A stretch of 45,104 nucleotides of DNA from a virus, in IMG/VR virus record IMGVR_UViG_3300007555_000011, positions 1 to 45,104 of that record; one strand, given 5' to 3'. Below, piece after piece: positions 24,009 to 32,251 of this stretch. Position 1 is the first letter of the stretch. Each line of letters starts with the position of its first letter. The translations under genes were made by a program, and so were the position numbers. The notes under the pieces were generated by a model. The model ran no database searches. It had not been told where the DNA came from and worked only from the letters and a program-made list of their open reading frames with translations.

Positions 24009-25111
24009 TGATCGATACTATGAGTAAGGCTGATCTCCTTGATCGAAAGAAGCAACTTGTCAAAGATATAAGTAAGTACAAGAACCTGCAGCTTGCGAAA
24101 AAGGTTCAGCTGAACTCAGCGTATGGTGCAGTTGGTAATAAATACTTCCGCTTCTTCGATGTGAGGAAAGCGGAAGCTATTACGCTGTCAGGGCAACTAT
24201 CCATTAAATGGATCGAAAGGAGAGTTAATGAGTATCTCAACACTATCTTGGATACAAGCGAAGTTGACTATGTTATTGCATCGGACACAGATTCAATTTA
24301 TGTCAATCTCGATGCACTTGTACGCAAATGCTTTAAAGAGGGAAGTGACCCTGTCAAAGTTGTCAATTTCTTGGACAAGGTTGCAACTGAGAAGCTGGAA
24401 CCTTTTATTGATAAGAGTTATGAGGAACTGGCACAGCTAATGAATGCCCACTCGCAGAAGATGTTTATGAAGCGAGAGGCGATAGCTGATAAAGGTATCT
24501 GGACTGCCAAGAAGCGTTATATGCTCAATGTGTATGACAATGAGGGTGTTCGGTATGCCGAGCCAAAGCTGAAGATGATGGGTATCGAGACTGTTAAGTC
24601 TTCGACTCCAGCTGTTTGCCGTGATGCTCTGAAGAAAGCAATCAATATTATCATGAACAAAAGTGAGCAGGATGCCCAAGATTATATTGCTGAATTCCGC
24701 AAACAGTTCAACAACTTCTCTTTCGAGGAGATTGCGTTTCCGCGTGGAATATCTGATCTAAATAAATATGTCGTCGAGGGTACTAGTCTAACAATCCCTA
24801 AAGGGTGTCCGATCCATGTTCGCGGTGGGTTGGTGTATAACCATGCGTTGCGTGCTGAGAAACTCACCAAAAAGTATGAGCTGGTTAAGGATGGCGAGAA
24901 GATCAAATTTTGTTATCTCAAGATGCCTAATCCGATGCAGCAAAATGTATTTAGTGTGATGACTACACTGCCAAGCGAGTTTAACTTGGATTCCTACATA
25001 GACCGTGATACCCAGTTCCAGAAAGCGTTTCTAGATCCGCTGATTGCGATACTTGATTCTGTTAACTGGAGCACAGAAAAGAAGAGTTCATTAGAAAGTT
25101 TTTTTGGATAG
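24008..25111 (+). CDS. 43B: DNA polymerase gp43, C-terminal part (fingers, palm, thumb)
   Basis: A 367-residue fragment. Motif B lies at K31-G40 (KKVQLNSAYG) and motif C is DTD at 93-95 in ASDTDSIYV. The C-terminus SLESFFG resembles the clamp-binding tail of T4 gp43. Its first 30 residues form the second finger helix. With the gene at 22288 it should assemble into an active polymerase. The start at 24008 overlaps the LSm-like stop; an ATG four codons in is also possible. Confidence 0.93.
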   Translation: MIDTMSKADLLDRKKQLVKDISKYKNLQLAKKVQLNSAYGAVGNKYFRFFDVRKAEAITLSGQLSIKWIERRVNEYLNTILDTSEVDYVIASDTDSIYVNLDALVRKCFKEGSDPVKVVNFLDKVATEKLEPFIDKSYEELAQLMNAHSQKMFMKREAIADKGIWTAKKRYMLNVYDNEGVRYAEPKLKMMGIETVKSSTPAVCRDALKKAINIIMNKSEQDAQDYIAEFRKQFNNFSFEEIAFPRGISDLNKYVVEGTSLTIPKGCPIHVRGGLVYNHALRAEKLTKKYELVKDGEKIKFCYLKMPNPMQQNVFSVMTTLPSEFNLDSYIDRDTQFQKAFLDPLIAILDSVNWSTEKKSSLESFFG

Positions 25112-25121
25112 GAGAGTAACG

Positions 25122-25286
25122 TTGAATTTAGATGACTTTGATACATTCGCGCACAGGCTATACGCTGATGCTATGGCAGAACGGTTTGATTGGGGTGAGG
25201 AGAAAGTTCCATTCTCGGAATGGTATAGTCAAAATGTAGACTTCCTGATGACAGAATATAAAGACACAAGAGGTACATCCAAATGA
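25122..25286 (+). CDS. Small conserved protein with TTG start
   Basis: 54 residues containing FSEWYSQNVDFLMTEYKD. GGAGAG at 25111-25116 sits 5 bp before the TTG at 25122; the in-frame TTG at 25104 lies inside the polymerase gene. Function unknown. Confidence 0.5.
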   Translation: MNLDDFDTFAHRLYADAMAERFDWGEEKVPFSEWYSQNVDFLMTEYKDTRGTSK

Positions 25287-25540
25287 GTGATTTCGATTTT
25301 GGCTTCACAGCCGTCTCCGAAGATGAGTTAGACGCTGTCCAAAAAGCACAGTCCGATTTAACTGATCTGAATCATACCGCAGAAGATGCTCAAGAGAAAT
25401 TAAACAAGCTATACAATCACTTCAAACCTCTACTGAATAATCTTCAGAAGAACCCAGAGAAAGATTATATATATTGGCCAAACAGAACCGCCAAGCTGGA
25501 AGAGTTTAGCGACCTGATAGACAAGATATATAATAGCTAA
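25283..25540 (+). CDS. Small helical protein
   Basis: 85 residues, starting MSDFDFGFTAVSEDELD, helical with a coiled-coil tendency. I associate this start with small proteins near uvsX in marine T4-like phages. ATGA overlap with the previous gene. Function unknown. Confidence 0.55.
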   Translation: MSDFDFGFTAVSEDELDAVQKAQSDLTDLNHTAEDAQEKLNKLYNHFKPLLNNLQKNPEKDYIYWPNRTAKLEEFSDLIDKIYNS

Positions 25541-25546
25541 TAATGC

Positions 25547-25575
25547 TTGTCTTTTGATCTACTTTGATATATAAT
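25547..25575 (+). promoter_or_regulatory. Early-type promoter placed at the start codon
   Basis: TTGTCT, 17 bp, TATAAT. The next start codon is only 7 bp beyond the -10, so the mRNA may be leaderless. Confidence 0.7.
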
Positions 25576-25582
25576 ATACATT

Positions 25583-26125
25583 ATGATTATAATTGATAAC
25601 TTCATTAAAGACCCACGTCTCTTGGCTGAGATCCAAAGCGACTCGAACTGGCAAGGTACATTACCTTATAGCTGGTTTGATAGTTGCGGATCTCCGCCAA
25701 GTAATGTCTGGGAAAGAGTAACAGCAATGATATGGTCTACTGTCGGTAAGGACTTCGGTGAAGTCCCTGATAGTTTCGACGGTGTCGAGTACTGGAGCAA
25801 CATAATGTCCGTGGGCGGAAGACAGCAAGATCTCCCATGGCATTTTGATAAGGACGAAGCGCATTGTGCTGCCACTGGTGAGTTAATATCGCCATATGTC
25901 GGCTCTGTGTATTATGCGCACACTGGATTGCCAGATGAAGGATATCTGGAAATGAAGAGAGGAGATGGTGAGGGTGATGTTGAGCGTATTCAACCAGTCT
26001 CTAACCGTCTCGTTATATTTGATTCAGCAAAGGTACATCGTGTGACACCTGTAACTGGTGGTATGCGTAGATGCTTTGCTACGAATATTTGGATAACTAA
26101 ACCGAGTGAGGAAAATTTTAGATGA
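25583..26125 (+). CDS. 2OG-Fe(II) oxygenase-like protein
   Basis: 180 residues. Iron ligands are visible: H87 and D89 in WHFDKD, H152 in KVHRV; R162/R163 could bind 2-oxoglutarate. The start IIIDNFIKDP is typical of phage members of this family. Substrate unknown. No Shine-Dalgarno sequence precedes the ATG. ATGA overlap with uvsX. Confidence 0.75.
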   Translation: MIIIDNFIKDPRLLAEIQSDSNWQGTLPYSWFDSCGSPPSNVWERVTAMIWSTVGKDFGEVPDSFDGVEYWSNIMSVGGRQQDLPWHFDKDEAHCAATGELISPYVGSVYYAHTGLPDEGYLEMKRGDGEGDVERIQPVSNRLVIFDSAKVHRVTPVTGGMRRCFATNIWITKPSEENFR

Positions 26126-27174
26126 GTTTTTTAACTGATATGGTAAAAGGGATTGACAATACGTCTCTCCTTAATGATGGAGCAAATAGCTCCGAGTTCT
26201 CAGGTTCTATTGATACAGGTTCATATATTCTGAACGCTGCTATCTCTGGGAGTCTGTATGGCGGTGTGCCCAATAATAAGATCAGCGCATTTGCTGGTGA
26301 GTCTGCTACAGGTAAAACATTCTTTGTTTTGGGTGTACTCAAGCAGTTTCTCACAGACAATCCAGAGGGTGGTGTTATTTACTTTGACACTGAGGCTGCT
26401 GTAACTAAACAGATGATGGAAGAACGTGGTATTGACACTAAGCGTGTTATTATCTCTGAGCCATGTTCTATTGAAGAGTTCCGCACAAACGCAACTCGTA
26501 TTCTAACCACATACATTGAGAAAGGTAAAGATGCTCCCCCAATGATGATGGTTCTTGATTCGCTTGGTATGTTATCCTCTAACAAAGAGTTGGCTGATAC
26601 TGAAGCTGGTAGCGACAAGCGTGATATGACTAAAGCGCAGTTGTTGCGTGGTACATTCCGAGTATTGTCTCTGAAGTTGGCTAAAGCTAATGTTCCATTG
26701 CTTGTAACTAACCACGTCTATGATGTTGTTGGCGCTTATGTTCCTACCAAAGAGATCTCTGGTGGTTCTGGTCTAAAGTATGCTGCGTCTTCTATTGTTA
26801 TGTTAGGCAAGAAGAAAGATAAAGAGGGTACTGATGTAGTTGGTAACATTATCAGAGCTACAATGCATAAGTCTCGCTTCACTAAAGAGCAGAAAAAGAT
26901 TGAAGTTAAGTTATCGTATGATAAAGGTCTTGATCGGTATTATGGTTTGCTTGATCTAGCTGAGAAGTATGACATCATTAAGAAAGTTTCTACTCGTTAT
27001 GAGTTACCTGATGGTCGTAAGGTGTTTGGTAAGGCAATAAATTCTAATCCTACTGAGTATTACACTCCTGAGATTATGGAACAGCTTGAAGTCGCTGCCG
27101 CCAAAGAGTTTAAATATGGACAGGTCGGTGTTGAAGAAGCTGCTGCATTAGAGGAGCTAGAAAATGACAGTTAA
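26122..27174 (+). CDS. uvsX: UvsX RecA-like recombinase
   Basis: 350 residues. Walker A GESATGKT at 59-66, then VIYFDTEAAV, MMMVLDSLGML as Walker B, and VTNHVYD in the RecA L2 region. T4 UvsX is 391 aa. It carries out strand exchange in recombination-dependent replication with gp41. It lies between polymerase and helicase genes. Confidence 0.92.
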   Translation: MSFLTDMVKGIDNTSLLNDGANSSEFSGSIDTGSYILNAAISGSLYGGVPNNKISAFAGESATGKTFFVLGVLKQFLTDNPEGGVIYFDTEAAVTKQMMEERGIDTKRVIISEPCSIEEFRTNATRILTTYIEKGKDAPPMMMVLDSLGMLSSNKELADTEAGSDKRDMTKAQLLRGTFRVLSLKLAKANVPLLVTNHVYDVVGAYVPTKEISGGSGLKYAASSIVMLGKKKDKEGTDVVGNIIRATMHKSRFTKEQKKIEVKLSYDKGLDRYYGLLDLAEKYDIIKKVSTRYELPDGRKVFGKAINSNPTEYYTPEIMEQLEVAAAKEFKYGQVGVEEAAALEELENDS

Positions 27175-27454
27175 GTATAAGCTGCTCGAATCAGGTCAGT
27201 TTGCGGTAGAAATTCTGGAGGGTGAGTTAGAAGGACTCACCTACCAGTATGATTCGGTCAAGATTAATGAAGATGGAGCCGAGGTCGGTCTTGACTACAA
27301 CATCTTAGACGTGACAGGTGAAAAAGTCGATGGTGACGTGTTGGAACTTGACCTCTACAGCGAGTCGAATGAAGAAATATTGGGCGATATTCTTGTAGAT
27401 ATTATCGAGACCAAATTGAAAGAGATGAATAAGGAGGTCGACAATGGCAGTTAA
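27164..27454 (+). CDS. Unknown small acidic protein, tandem duplicate copy 1
   Basis: 96 residues. EGLTYQYDSVKINE and GDILVDIIETKLKEM are repeated in the next gene. The pair overlap by 11 bp. Function unknown; the position between uvsX and gp41 suggests a replication or recombination accessory. Confidence 0.6.
   Translation: MTVKYKLLESGQFAVEILEGELEGLTYQYDSVKINEDGAEVGLDYNILDVTGEKVDGDVLELDLYSESNEEILGDILVDIIETKLKEMNKEVDNGS
27221..27241 (+). repeat. Inverted repeat in duplicate copy 1
   Basis: GGTGAGT, 7-nt loop, ACTCACC. It forms a perfect 7-bp hairpin within the coding region. Confidence 0.6.
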
Positions 27455-27755
27455 TTATAAGTTAGTCGAAAGCGAGGGTGAAGGATATCACTCAGATCAT
27501 TGGGCTATCCAGATATTGGAGGGTGAGTGTGAGGGACTCACCTACCAGTATGATACTGTCCAATTCAATGAAGTAGATGGACAAGGTGTGTTAGACTTCC
27601 AAACTATTTCTATTGAAAACCCCAAAGAAAATGACTTGACTTCTGAGTCGGTTGTTGGTATAATGGGTGATATACTAATAGATATTATCGAAACGCAATT
27701 GAGAGAGATAGAGAATGGCGACGGAAACACTGATACTGAGACATCTGCTGAATGA
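27444..27755 (+). CDS. Unknown small acidic protein, tandem duplicate copy 2
   Basis: 103 residues, clearly related to the preceding gene (EGLTYQYDTVQFNE, GDILIDIIETQLREI), with an extra insertion near residue 10. The end overlaps the helicase gene by 41 bp. Confidence 0.6.
   Translation: MAVNYKLVESEGEGYHSDHWAIQILEGECEGLTYQYDTVQFNEVDGQGVLDFQTISIENPKENDLTSESVVGIMGDILIDIIETQLREIENGDGNTDTETSAE
27522..27542 (+). repeat. Inverted repeat in duplicate copy 2
   Basis: The same arms GGTGAGT and ACTCACC around a different 7-nt loop (GTGAGGG). Confidence 0.6.
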
Positions 27756-29142
27756 TGAAATATATGCTAGGAGAACACTCCCCTATCTAAAGCCCGAGTA
27801 TTTTGCCAGCCGTGTTGAGAAAACGGTATATGAGCAAATTGATAATTTTATTAATAAATACAATTCGCTTCCCACCAAAGAAGCATTGGTGATTGAGCTT
27901 GATACAAAGAACAATCTTTCAGACAGCGAGTTCGCAGAGTGTGGTGAGTTAGTTTCATCACTCTCTGTTGAACAAGCCGAAGATTCAGACTGGCTTATTG
28001 CGACAACCGAGAAGTTTTGTCAAGAGAAAGCAGTCTACAATGCTATCATGGAGTCTATCAATATACTCGATGAAGACGGGACTAGTAAAGATGTTCGTGA
28101 TAAGGGAGCAATACCAGACTTATTATCAACGGCTCTGAGTGTTTCGTTTGATCCTAACATCGGTCACGACTTTGTTGAAGATGCTGATGAGCGGTTTGAT
28201 TTCTATCATCGCAAGGAAGAACGTGTTCCTTTTGATCTAGAGTATATGAACAAGATTACTGGGGGCGGTTTGCCTCGCAAGTCTTTGAATATATTGATGG
28301 CTGGTACTGGCGCTGGTAAGTCTTTGGCTATGTGTCACATGGGTGCGGCTAACCTTATGGATGGCAAGAACGTTTTGTATATCACTATGGAGATGGCTGA
28401 GGAAAAGATCGCAGAACGTATTGATGCGAATCTACTCAATGTTACACTCGATAATCTCAAGTCCTTGTCTAAGGATATGTACAAGAAGAAGATCGAGCGT
28501 GTTAAAGGTAAGACGGCAGGCAAGTTAATCATTAAAGAATATCCTACTGCATCGGGTGGTGTTGGTCACTTCCGTCACCTACTGAATGAGATGAAGCTGA
28601 AGAAGTCATTTATTCCTGACATCATCTATATTGATTATCTGAATATCTGTTCATCTTCAAGGATGAAAGCTGGGTCTAATGTCAATTCATATACATTGAT
28701 CAAGGCTATTGCCGAAGAGCTGCGTGGGTTGGCTGTAGAACAGAACGTGCCGATTGTATCTGCTACACAGGTAACACGAAGCGGTTATGGCAGCAGCGAC
28801 ATTGAGCTGACCGATACATCTGAATCGTTTGGTCTACCTGCTACAGCTGACTTCATGGCGGCATTGATTGTGACCGAAGAGCTTGACGAGATGAATCAGA
28901 TAATGATCAAGCAGTTGAAGAATCGTTATGGTGATCCGAGTACCAATAAGAGGTTCATGGTTGGTATTGATAGAGCTAAGATGCGGTTGTATGATGTTGA
29001 GCAGACAGCGCAAGAAGACGTTACTGATACTGGTCCAACCTTTGACAAGACAGGCTTCGGCTCTCGCGCCAAGGAAGATGACCAAATGAAATGGGCTACT
29101 AAGACCCAAGGTCGTAAGAACTTCAGCGGCTTTAATATGTAA
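27715..29142 (+). CDS. 41: Replicative DNA helicase (gp41, DnaB-like)
   Basis: 475 residues, the length of T4 gp41. An N-terminal helical domain, then the RecA-like motor: Walker A GTGAGKS at 197-203, VLYITMEMAEEKI, the Walker B region DIIYIDYLNIC, and the QLKNRYGD loop. It unwinds the lagging-strand template with primase gp61. The start lies inside the previous gene. Confidence 0.92.
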   Translation: MATETLILRHLLNDEIYARRTLPYLKPEYFASRVEKTVYEQIDNFINKYNSLPTKEALVIELDTKNNLSDSEFAECGELVSSLSVEQAEDSDWLIATTEKFCQEKAVYNAIMESINILDEDGTSKDVRDKGAIPDLLSTALSVSFDPNIGHDFVEDADERFDFYHRKEERVPFDLEYMNKITGGGLPRKSLNILMAGTGAGKSLAMCHMGAANLMDGKNVLYITMEMAEEKIAERIDANLLNVTLDNLKSLSKDMYKKKIERVKGKTAGKLIIKEYPTASGGVGHFRHLLNEMKLKKSFIPDIIYIDYLNICSSSRMKAGSNVNSYTLIKAIAEELRGLAVEQNVPIVSATQVTRSGYGSSDIELTDTSESFGLPATADFMAALIVTEELDEMNQIMIKQLKNRYGDPSTNKRFMVGIDRAKMRLYDVEQTAQEDVTDTGPTFDKTGFGSRAKEDDQMKWATKTQGRKNFSGFNM

Positions 29143-29144
29143 TT

Positions 29145-29195
29145 GGTGATGTGCGGGAGACTCTCTCTCTCTCACTCTCACTCGCGCACACCACC
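29145..29195 (+). other. Imperfect hairpin with CT-repeat loop
   Basis: Arms of 15 nt at 29145-29159 and 29181-29195 differ from perfect pairing at two positions. The loop is a run of CT repeats. It starts right after the gp41 stop codon. Confidence 0.5.
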
Positions 29196-29201
29196 ATGAC
29201 C

Positions 29202-29230
29202 TGAGCATGTCATTAAAATGCTCATTTTTA
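29202..29230 (+). terminator. Intrinsic terminator after gp41
   Basis: TGAGCAT, 9-nt loop, ATGCTCA, then TTTTTA. It separates the replication block from the head block. Confidence 0.7.
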
Positions 29231-29232
29231 CA

Positions 29233-29261
29233 TTGCCTTTGGATTATAAATAGGTTATAAT
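29233..29261 (+). promoter_or_regulatory. Early-type promoter containing a late box
   Basis: TTGCCT, 17 bp, TATAAT. A TATAAATA box lies inside the spacer (29245-29252). Confidence 0.55.
29245..29252 (+). promoter_or_regulatory. T4-type late promoter box
   Basis: TATAAATA, 40 bp before the ATG at 29292. It suits late expression of head-associated genes. Confidence 0.6.
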
Positions 29262-29291
29262 ATCCATTATTGTATCCATTAAAGGCTGGCT

Positions 29292-30623
29292 ATGTACAAG
29301 TTTAACGAATACCTTATCGAATCAACCAAACTTTGGTTAGGGTTTGAGCACCTACCAACAGCAATGAACCCTGAGCTGAAGAGATTCATTACTCGTCTTA
29401 AGAAACATGCTGACGACGATGTTATCTACATTGAACCAAAGTATGACTTCAAGAAAGCGAGCACACAGCTCGTCATCAAGGTTACAGACAAGCAGCTTAT
29501 CCCTAAACTTGCTGTGAACAAAGACTTGGTTGGTTATGGGTTTATTAAAAAGGGTGAAAAGTTTGTTTCCTCTAAGCTCGTTAATATCGCTCTTGTTCCA
29601 TCTGGTGGTATGCGTGGCAGTGGTCGTCTCCCCAAGAAAGGTGAGAAAGTAGCTAACCCATCAACTGCTGAGCAAGAGGCAGGAACGATTGCTTATTTTG
29701 AGACCGCATTTAAAGGTAAGAAGCTGACACTGAAGCAGGTGTCTGAAAAGGTTGGATTTGATTTCAGTCCAGAGTGGATGCATAACTTCGAGCAACAGTA
29801 CATCGCATTCTCCAAGAACTTCGGCAACTTCCCTAAACACAAGATATACTTAGACTCTGAAAAGAATGATTCTAATGTATTATTTAATCTAGCGAAACGA
29901 TTTGGTTTAAAAGACTTAAAAGATAACTGGAACCCTGCTGACATCTGGATTATGTCAATCAACAAAGCGCAGGTAATTAAGCAGACCAAAGACGTTACAT
30001 CACTACATGAATTCAATGCTTGGCTCGCTGATAAGTACGAGAGCAAAGAGATTCTTGGAGTATCGCTCAAGAAGATCTCAAAGAACAAGACAGCTAAAGT
30101 CGAAACTGTTTCTACATCTGACATACCAGATGTTGACTTGACACCAATGCGTGTCTTGTTTGACCCATTCCAAAAGAACTTCATCTTCGAGACCCAAGGC
30201 AATATAAGCAATTTCCAGTTGCGTGTTGGGTATAAAGCAGGTACAATCTCTAAGGTCGGAGATATCCGTGTGTATCTTGAGGGCAGACAAAAGGGTGCTG
30301 ATGTTCAATTGGGTTCTGTATCTGCGCAACTATTCCCTGAACTGGCTGCTCAGAATGGATTTGATCTAAAGTCTGATAAGACTAAGATTATGAACAATCC
30401 TATGAAATACCTAAATACAACGTTGCCTAAACTATTGAAGAAGTCATTTGTAATTGATAAGGTTTCCCCTTTCCCGACATCTGAAGTGCAATTGAAGGCT
30501 GGTGCTTGGTTAACATACTATCTCGAGATCCTAGCAGAAAGCGATCCAGATATACTGAAGAGTTGTTATTACTCGGCTATAAAGAAAAACGACTTTTCGT
30601 CAATACACTGTAAGGTTTATTAA
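29292..30623 (+). CDS. Probable capsid-packaged protein with targeting peptide
   Basis: 443 residues, no domain recognised. It begins MYKFNEYLIES, which aligns residue by residue with the T4 internal-protein capsid-targeting peptide pattern: aromatic at 4, Glu at 6, aromatic at 7, aliphatic at 8, Glu at 10. A prohead protease cut after Glu10 would fit. The body is basic in parts, with PSGGMRGSGRLPKKGEK around residue 100. AAAGG precedes the ATG. The packaged role is inference. Confidence 0.6.
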   Translation: MYKFNEYLIESTKLWLGFEHLPTAMNPELKRFITRLKKHADDDVIYIEPKYDFKKASTQLVIKVTDKQLIPKLAVNKDLVGYGFIKKGEKFVSSKLVNIALVPSGGMRGSGRLPKKGEKVANPSTAEQEAGTIAYFETAFKGKKLTLKQVSEKVGFDFSPEWMHNFEQQYIAFSKNFGNFPKHKIYLDSEKNDSNVLFNLAKRFGLKDLKDNWNPADIWIMSINKAQVIKQTKDVTSLHEFNAWLADKYESKEILGVSLKKISKNKTAKVETVSTSDIPDVDLTPMRVLFDPFQKNFIFETQGNISNFQLRVGYKAGTISKVGDIRVYLEGRQKGADVQLGSVSAQLFPELAAQNGFDLKSDKTKIMNNPMKYLNTTLPKLLKKSFVIDKVSPFPTSEVQLKAGAWLTYYLEILAESDPDILKSCYYSAIKKNDFSSIHCKVY

Positions 30624-30626
30624 TAG

Positions 30627-30938
30627 ATGAAATCTTTTATACAGTTTAATGAGTCAGCAAGTATCAAATGGAAGAAAGTTCCAGATGGATATGGTGCAGG
30701 CAACAAGAAAGTATTCAAACACGTTTCCCCAGATGGTAAGTATGAGATCCGTCTATCTGGTATGGATTCTATGAGAAAGAACAAAGATGGTAGTCAGAAA
30801 GTAATGCCTACATTGTTCGATAATACTAAAGTAGGAGGCGATAAGCCTCGGCATCCAGTTACGGCATATAAAAATGTTGGCGTGGCTAAGAAAGAAGCCC
30901 AGCGATGGCACGATGAGCACTATAATGAAAAAATTTAA
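30627..30938 (+). CDS. Small basic protein with targeting-like N-terminus
   Basis: 103 residues. It begins MKSFIQFNES, a shortened form of the same N-terminal pattern. The rest has KVFKHVSPDGKYEIRLSG and KKEAQRWHDEHY, a domain seen as small phage proteins. It overlaps the next gene by 14 bp. Confidence 0.55.
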   Translation: MKSFIQFNESASIKWKKVPDGYGAGNKKVFKHVSPDGKYEIRLSGMDSMRKNKDGSQKVMPTLFDNTKVGGDKPRHPVTAYKNVGVAKKEAQRWHDEHYNEKI

Positions 30939-32148
30939 TTCATTCTTAATTGAACAAAAAAATACACATATGACGCATCTTGAGGATGCTGTACTTTATG
31001 GGGGTGTGAAAGGTGCAAGACAAGCTATCAATCTTCTACGCAGCATGCGTGATATGCTTTCGGGTAGTTCTTCTCGTGGTGTTTCTACTACTGTTAAGTG
31101 GGATGGCGCTCCTGCTATTTTTGCTGGACAAGATCCTCGTGACGGCAAGTTCTTTGTGGCAAAAAAGGGAGTCTTTAATAAAAACCCTAAAATCTACAAG
31201 AGCGCTGAAGAGGTAGATGAAGACACTAGCGGTGACTTGGCAGTTAAACTGAAGCTCGCTCTGAAACATTTACCCGACCTTGGAATCACTGGTGTGTTAC
31301 AGGGTGACTTTCTATTCAGTAAAAGCGATTTAAAGAACGAAACAATAGACGGTGAAAAGGTTACAACATTCCACCCAAACACAATTGTATACTCTGTTCC
31401 TAGTAAATCAGAAATGGGTAATGCAATCCGATCAGCTAAGATTGGTATTGTTTGGCATACTGTATACAGTGGCTCGTCATTTGAGACAATGAAAGCATCA
31501 TTCGGTCAGAAGATATCTGAAAAGCTAAGACCATCTAAAGACGTTTGGTATGTTGACCCTGAGTTCACAGATGTATCTGGTAAAGCTACATTCACAGACA
31601 AAGAAAATAAAGCAGTAACCAAGTATATTAGTGATGCAGGCAAGGTGTTTAGCAAACTAGATTCCAAGACTATGAATGCGATCTCCGAGAACCCAGAGTT
31701 GATTCGTCAGATTACAGTACACTTCAACACTAAGGTAAGAGCAGGACAAAAGGTTACAAACGTTAAGTCTCATGTGAAGGATCTTGTCAACCACATTACT
31801 GGCTTCTATGCTAAGGAAGCTGATAAGCGCAAGACACCAAAGGGTAAGAAAGTCCAGACCGATAGGCGTGACGAGATACTAAAGTTCTTTTCTAATGCTA
31901 ATGTTAAGAACCTTGAAAATATCTTCTTGCTGATGAATGCGCTAATCGATGCTAAAGAAATGATTATAAATAAAATGGATCAGGCAAGTAACATTGATAC
32001 ATTACTCAGAACCAAAGATGGATTCCAAGTAACTGCTCCAGAAGGTTATGTTGCTATCGACAATGATGGCAGTGCGCTGAAGCTAGTGAATAGAATGCAG
32101 TTCAGTCATGCTAACTTCTCTGACAACTACATTAAAGGTTGGAGTTAA
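30925..32148 (+). CDS. Ligase-like protein with capsid-targeting-type N-terminus (DUF6267-like)
   Basis: 407 residues. MKKFNSFLIEQ matches the targeting pattern, with Glu at 10. The body has KWDGAP at 58-63, like motif I (KxDG) of covalent nucleotidyltransferases such as DNA/RNA ligases. GVLQGDFLFS around 123-132 could be a later ligase motif, and IGIVWHTVY at 173-181 follows. The protein resembles the uncharacterised DUF6267 group of marine T4-like phages. Start at 30925; an upstream in-frame ATG at 30874 lies within the previous gene. Ligase activity is not established. Confidence 0.6.
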   Translation: MKKFNSFLIEQKNTHMTHLEDAVLYGGVKGARQAINLLRSMRDMLSGSSSRGVSTTVKWDGAPAIFAGQDPRDGKFFVAKKGVFNKNPKIYKSAEEVDEDTSGDLAVKLKLALKHLPDLGITGVLQGDFLFSKSDLKNETIDGEKVTTFHPNTIVYSVPSKSEMGNAIRSAKIGIVWHTVYSGSSFETMKASFGQKISEKLRPSKDVWYVDPEFTDVSGKATFTDKENKAVTKYISDAGKVFSKLDSKTMNAISENPELIRQITVHFNTKVRAGQKVTNVKSHVKDLVNHITGFYAKEADKRKTPKGKKVQTDRRDEILKFFSNANVKNLENIFLLMNALIDAKEMIINKMDQASNIDTLLRTKDGFQVTAPEGYVAIDNDGSALKLVNRMQFSHANFSDNYIKGWS

Positions 32149-32154
32149 AGATAT

Positions 32155-32162
32155 TATAAATA
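32155..32162 (+). promoter_or_regulatory. T4-type late promoter box
   Basis: TATAAATA just after the previous stop codon and 90 bp before the ATG at 32252. Confidence 0.65.
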
Positions 32163-32251
32163 CACTTATAAAAGCGACATCTCTATTATACCTCTAATCT
32201 GAGATAAGTCAACCACTAATTTAACACGTTAAGCCCAAGGGAAACACGTAC

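Noticed and set aside
23700-24020. Polymerase split as a simple sequencing frameshift
   Set aside because: A single frameshift cannot explain a complete 90-codon gene with its own start and stop between the halves, nor the neat overlaps at both ends.
29693-30211. - strand frame opposite the first targeting-peptide gene
   Set aside because: Low-complexity Ser/Leu/Phe composition typical of an antisense shadow; no start signals.
31965-31972. TATAAATA near the end of the ligase-like gene
   Set aside because: Inside coding sequence and 280 bp before the next gene, which has a better placed box at 32155.
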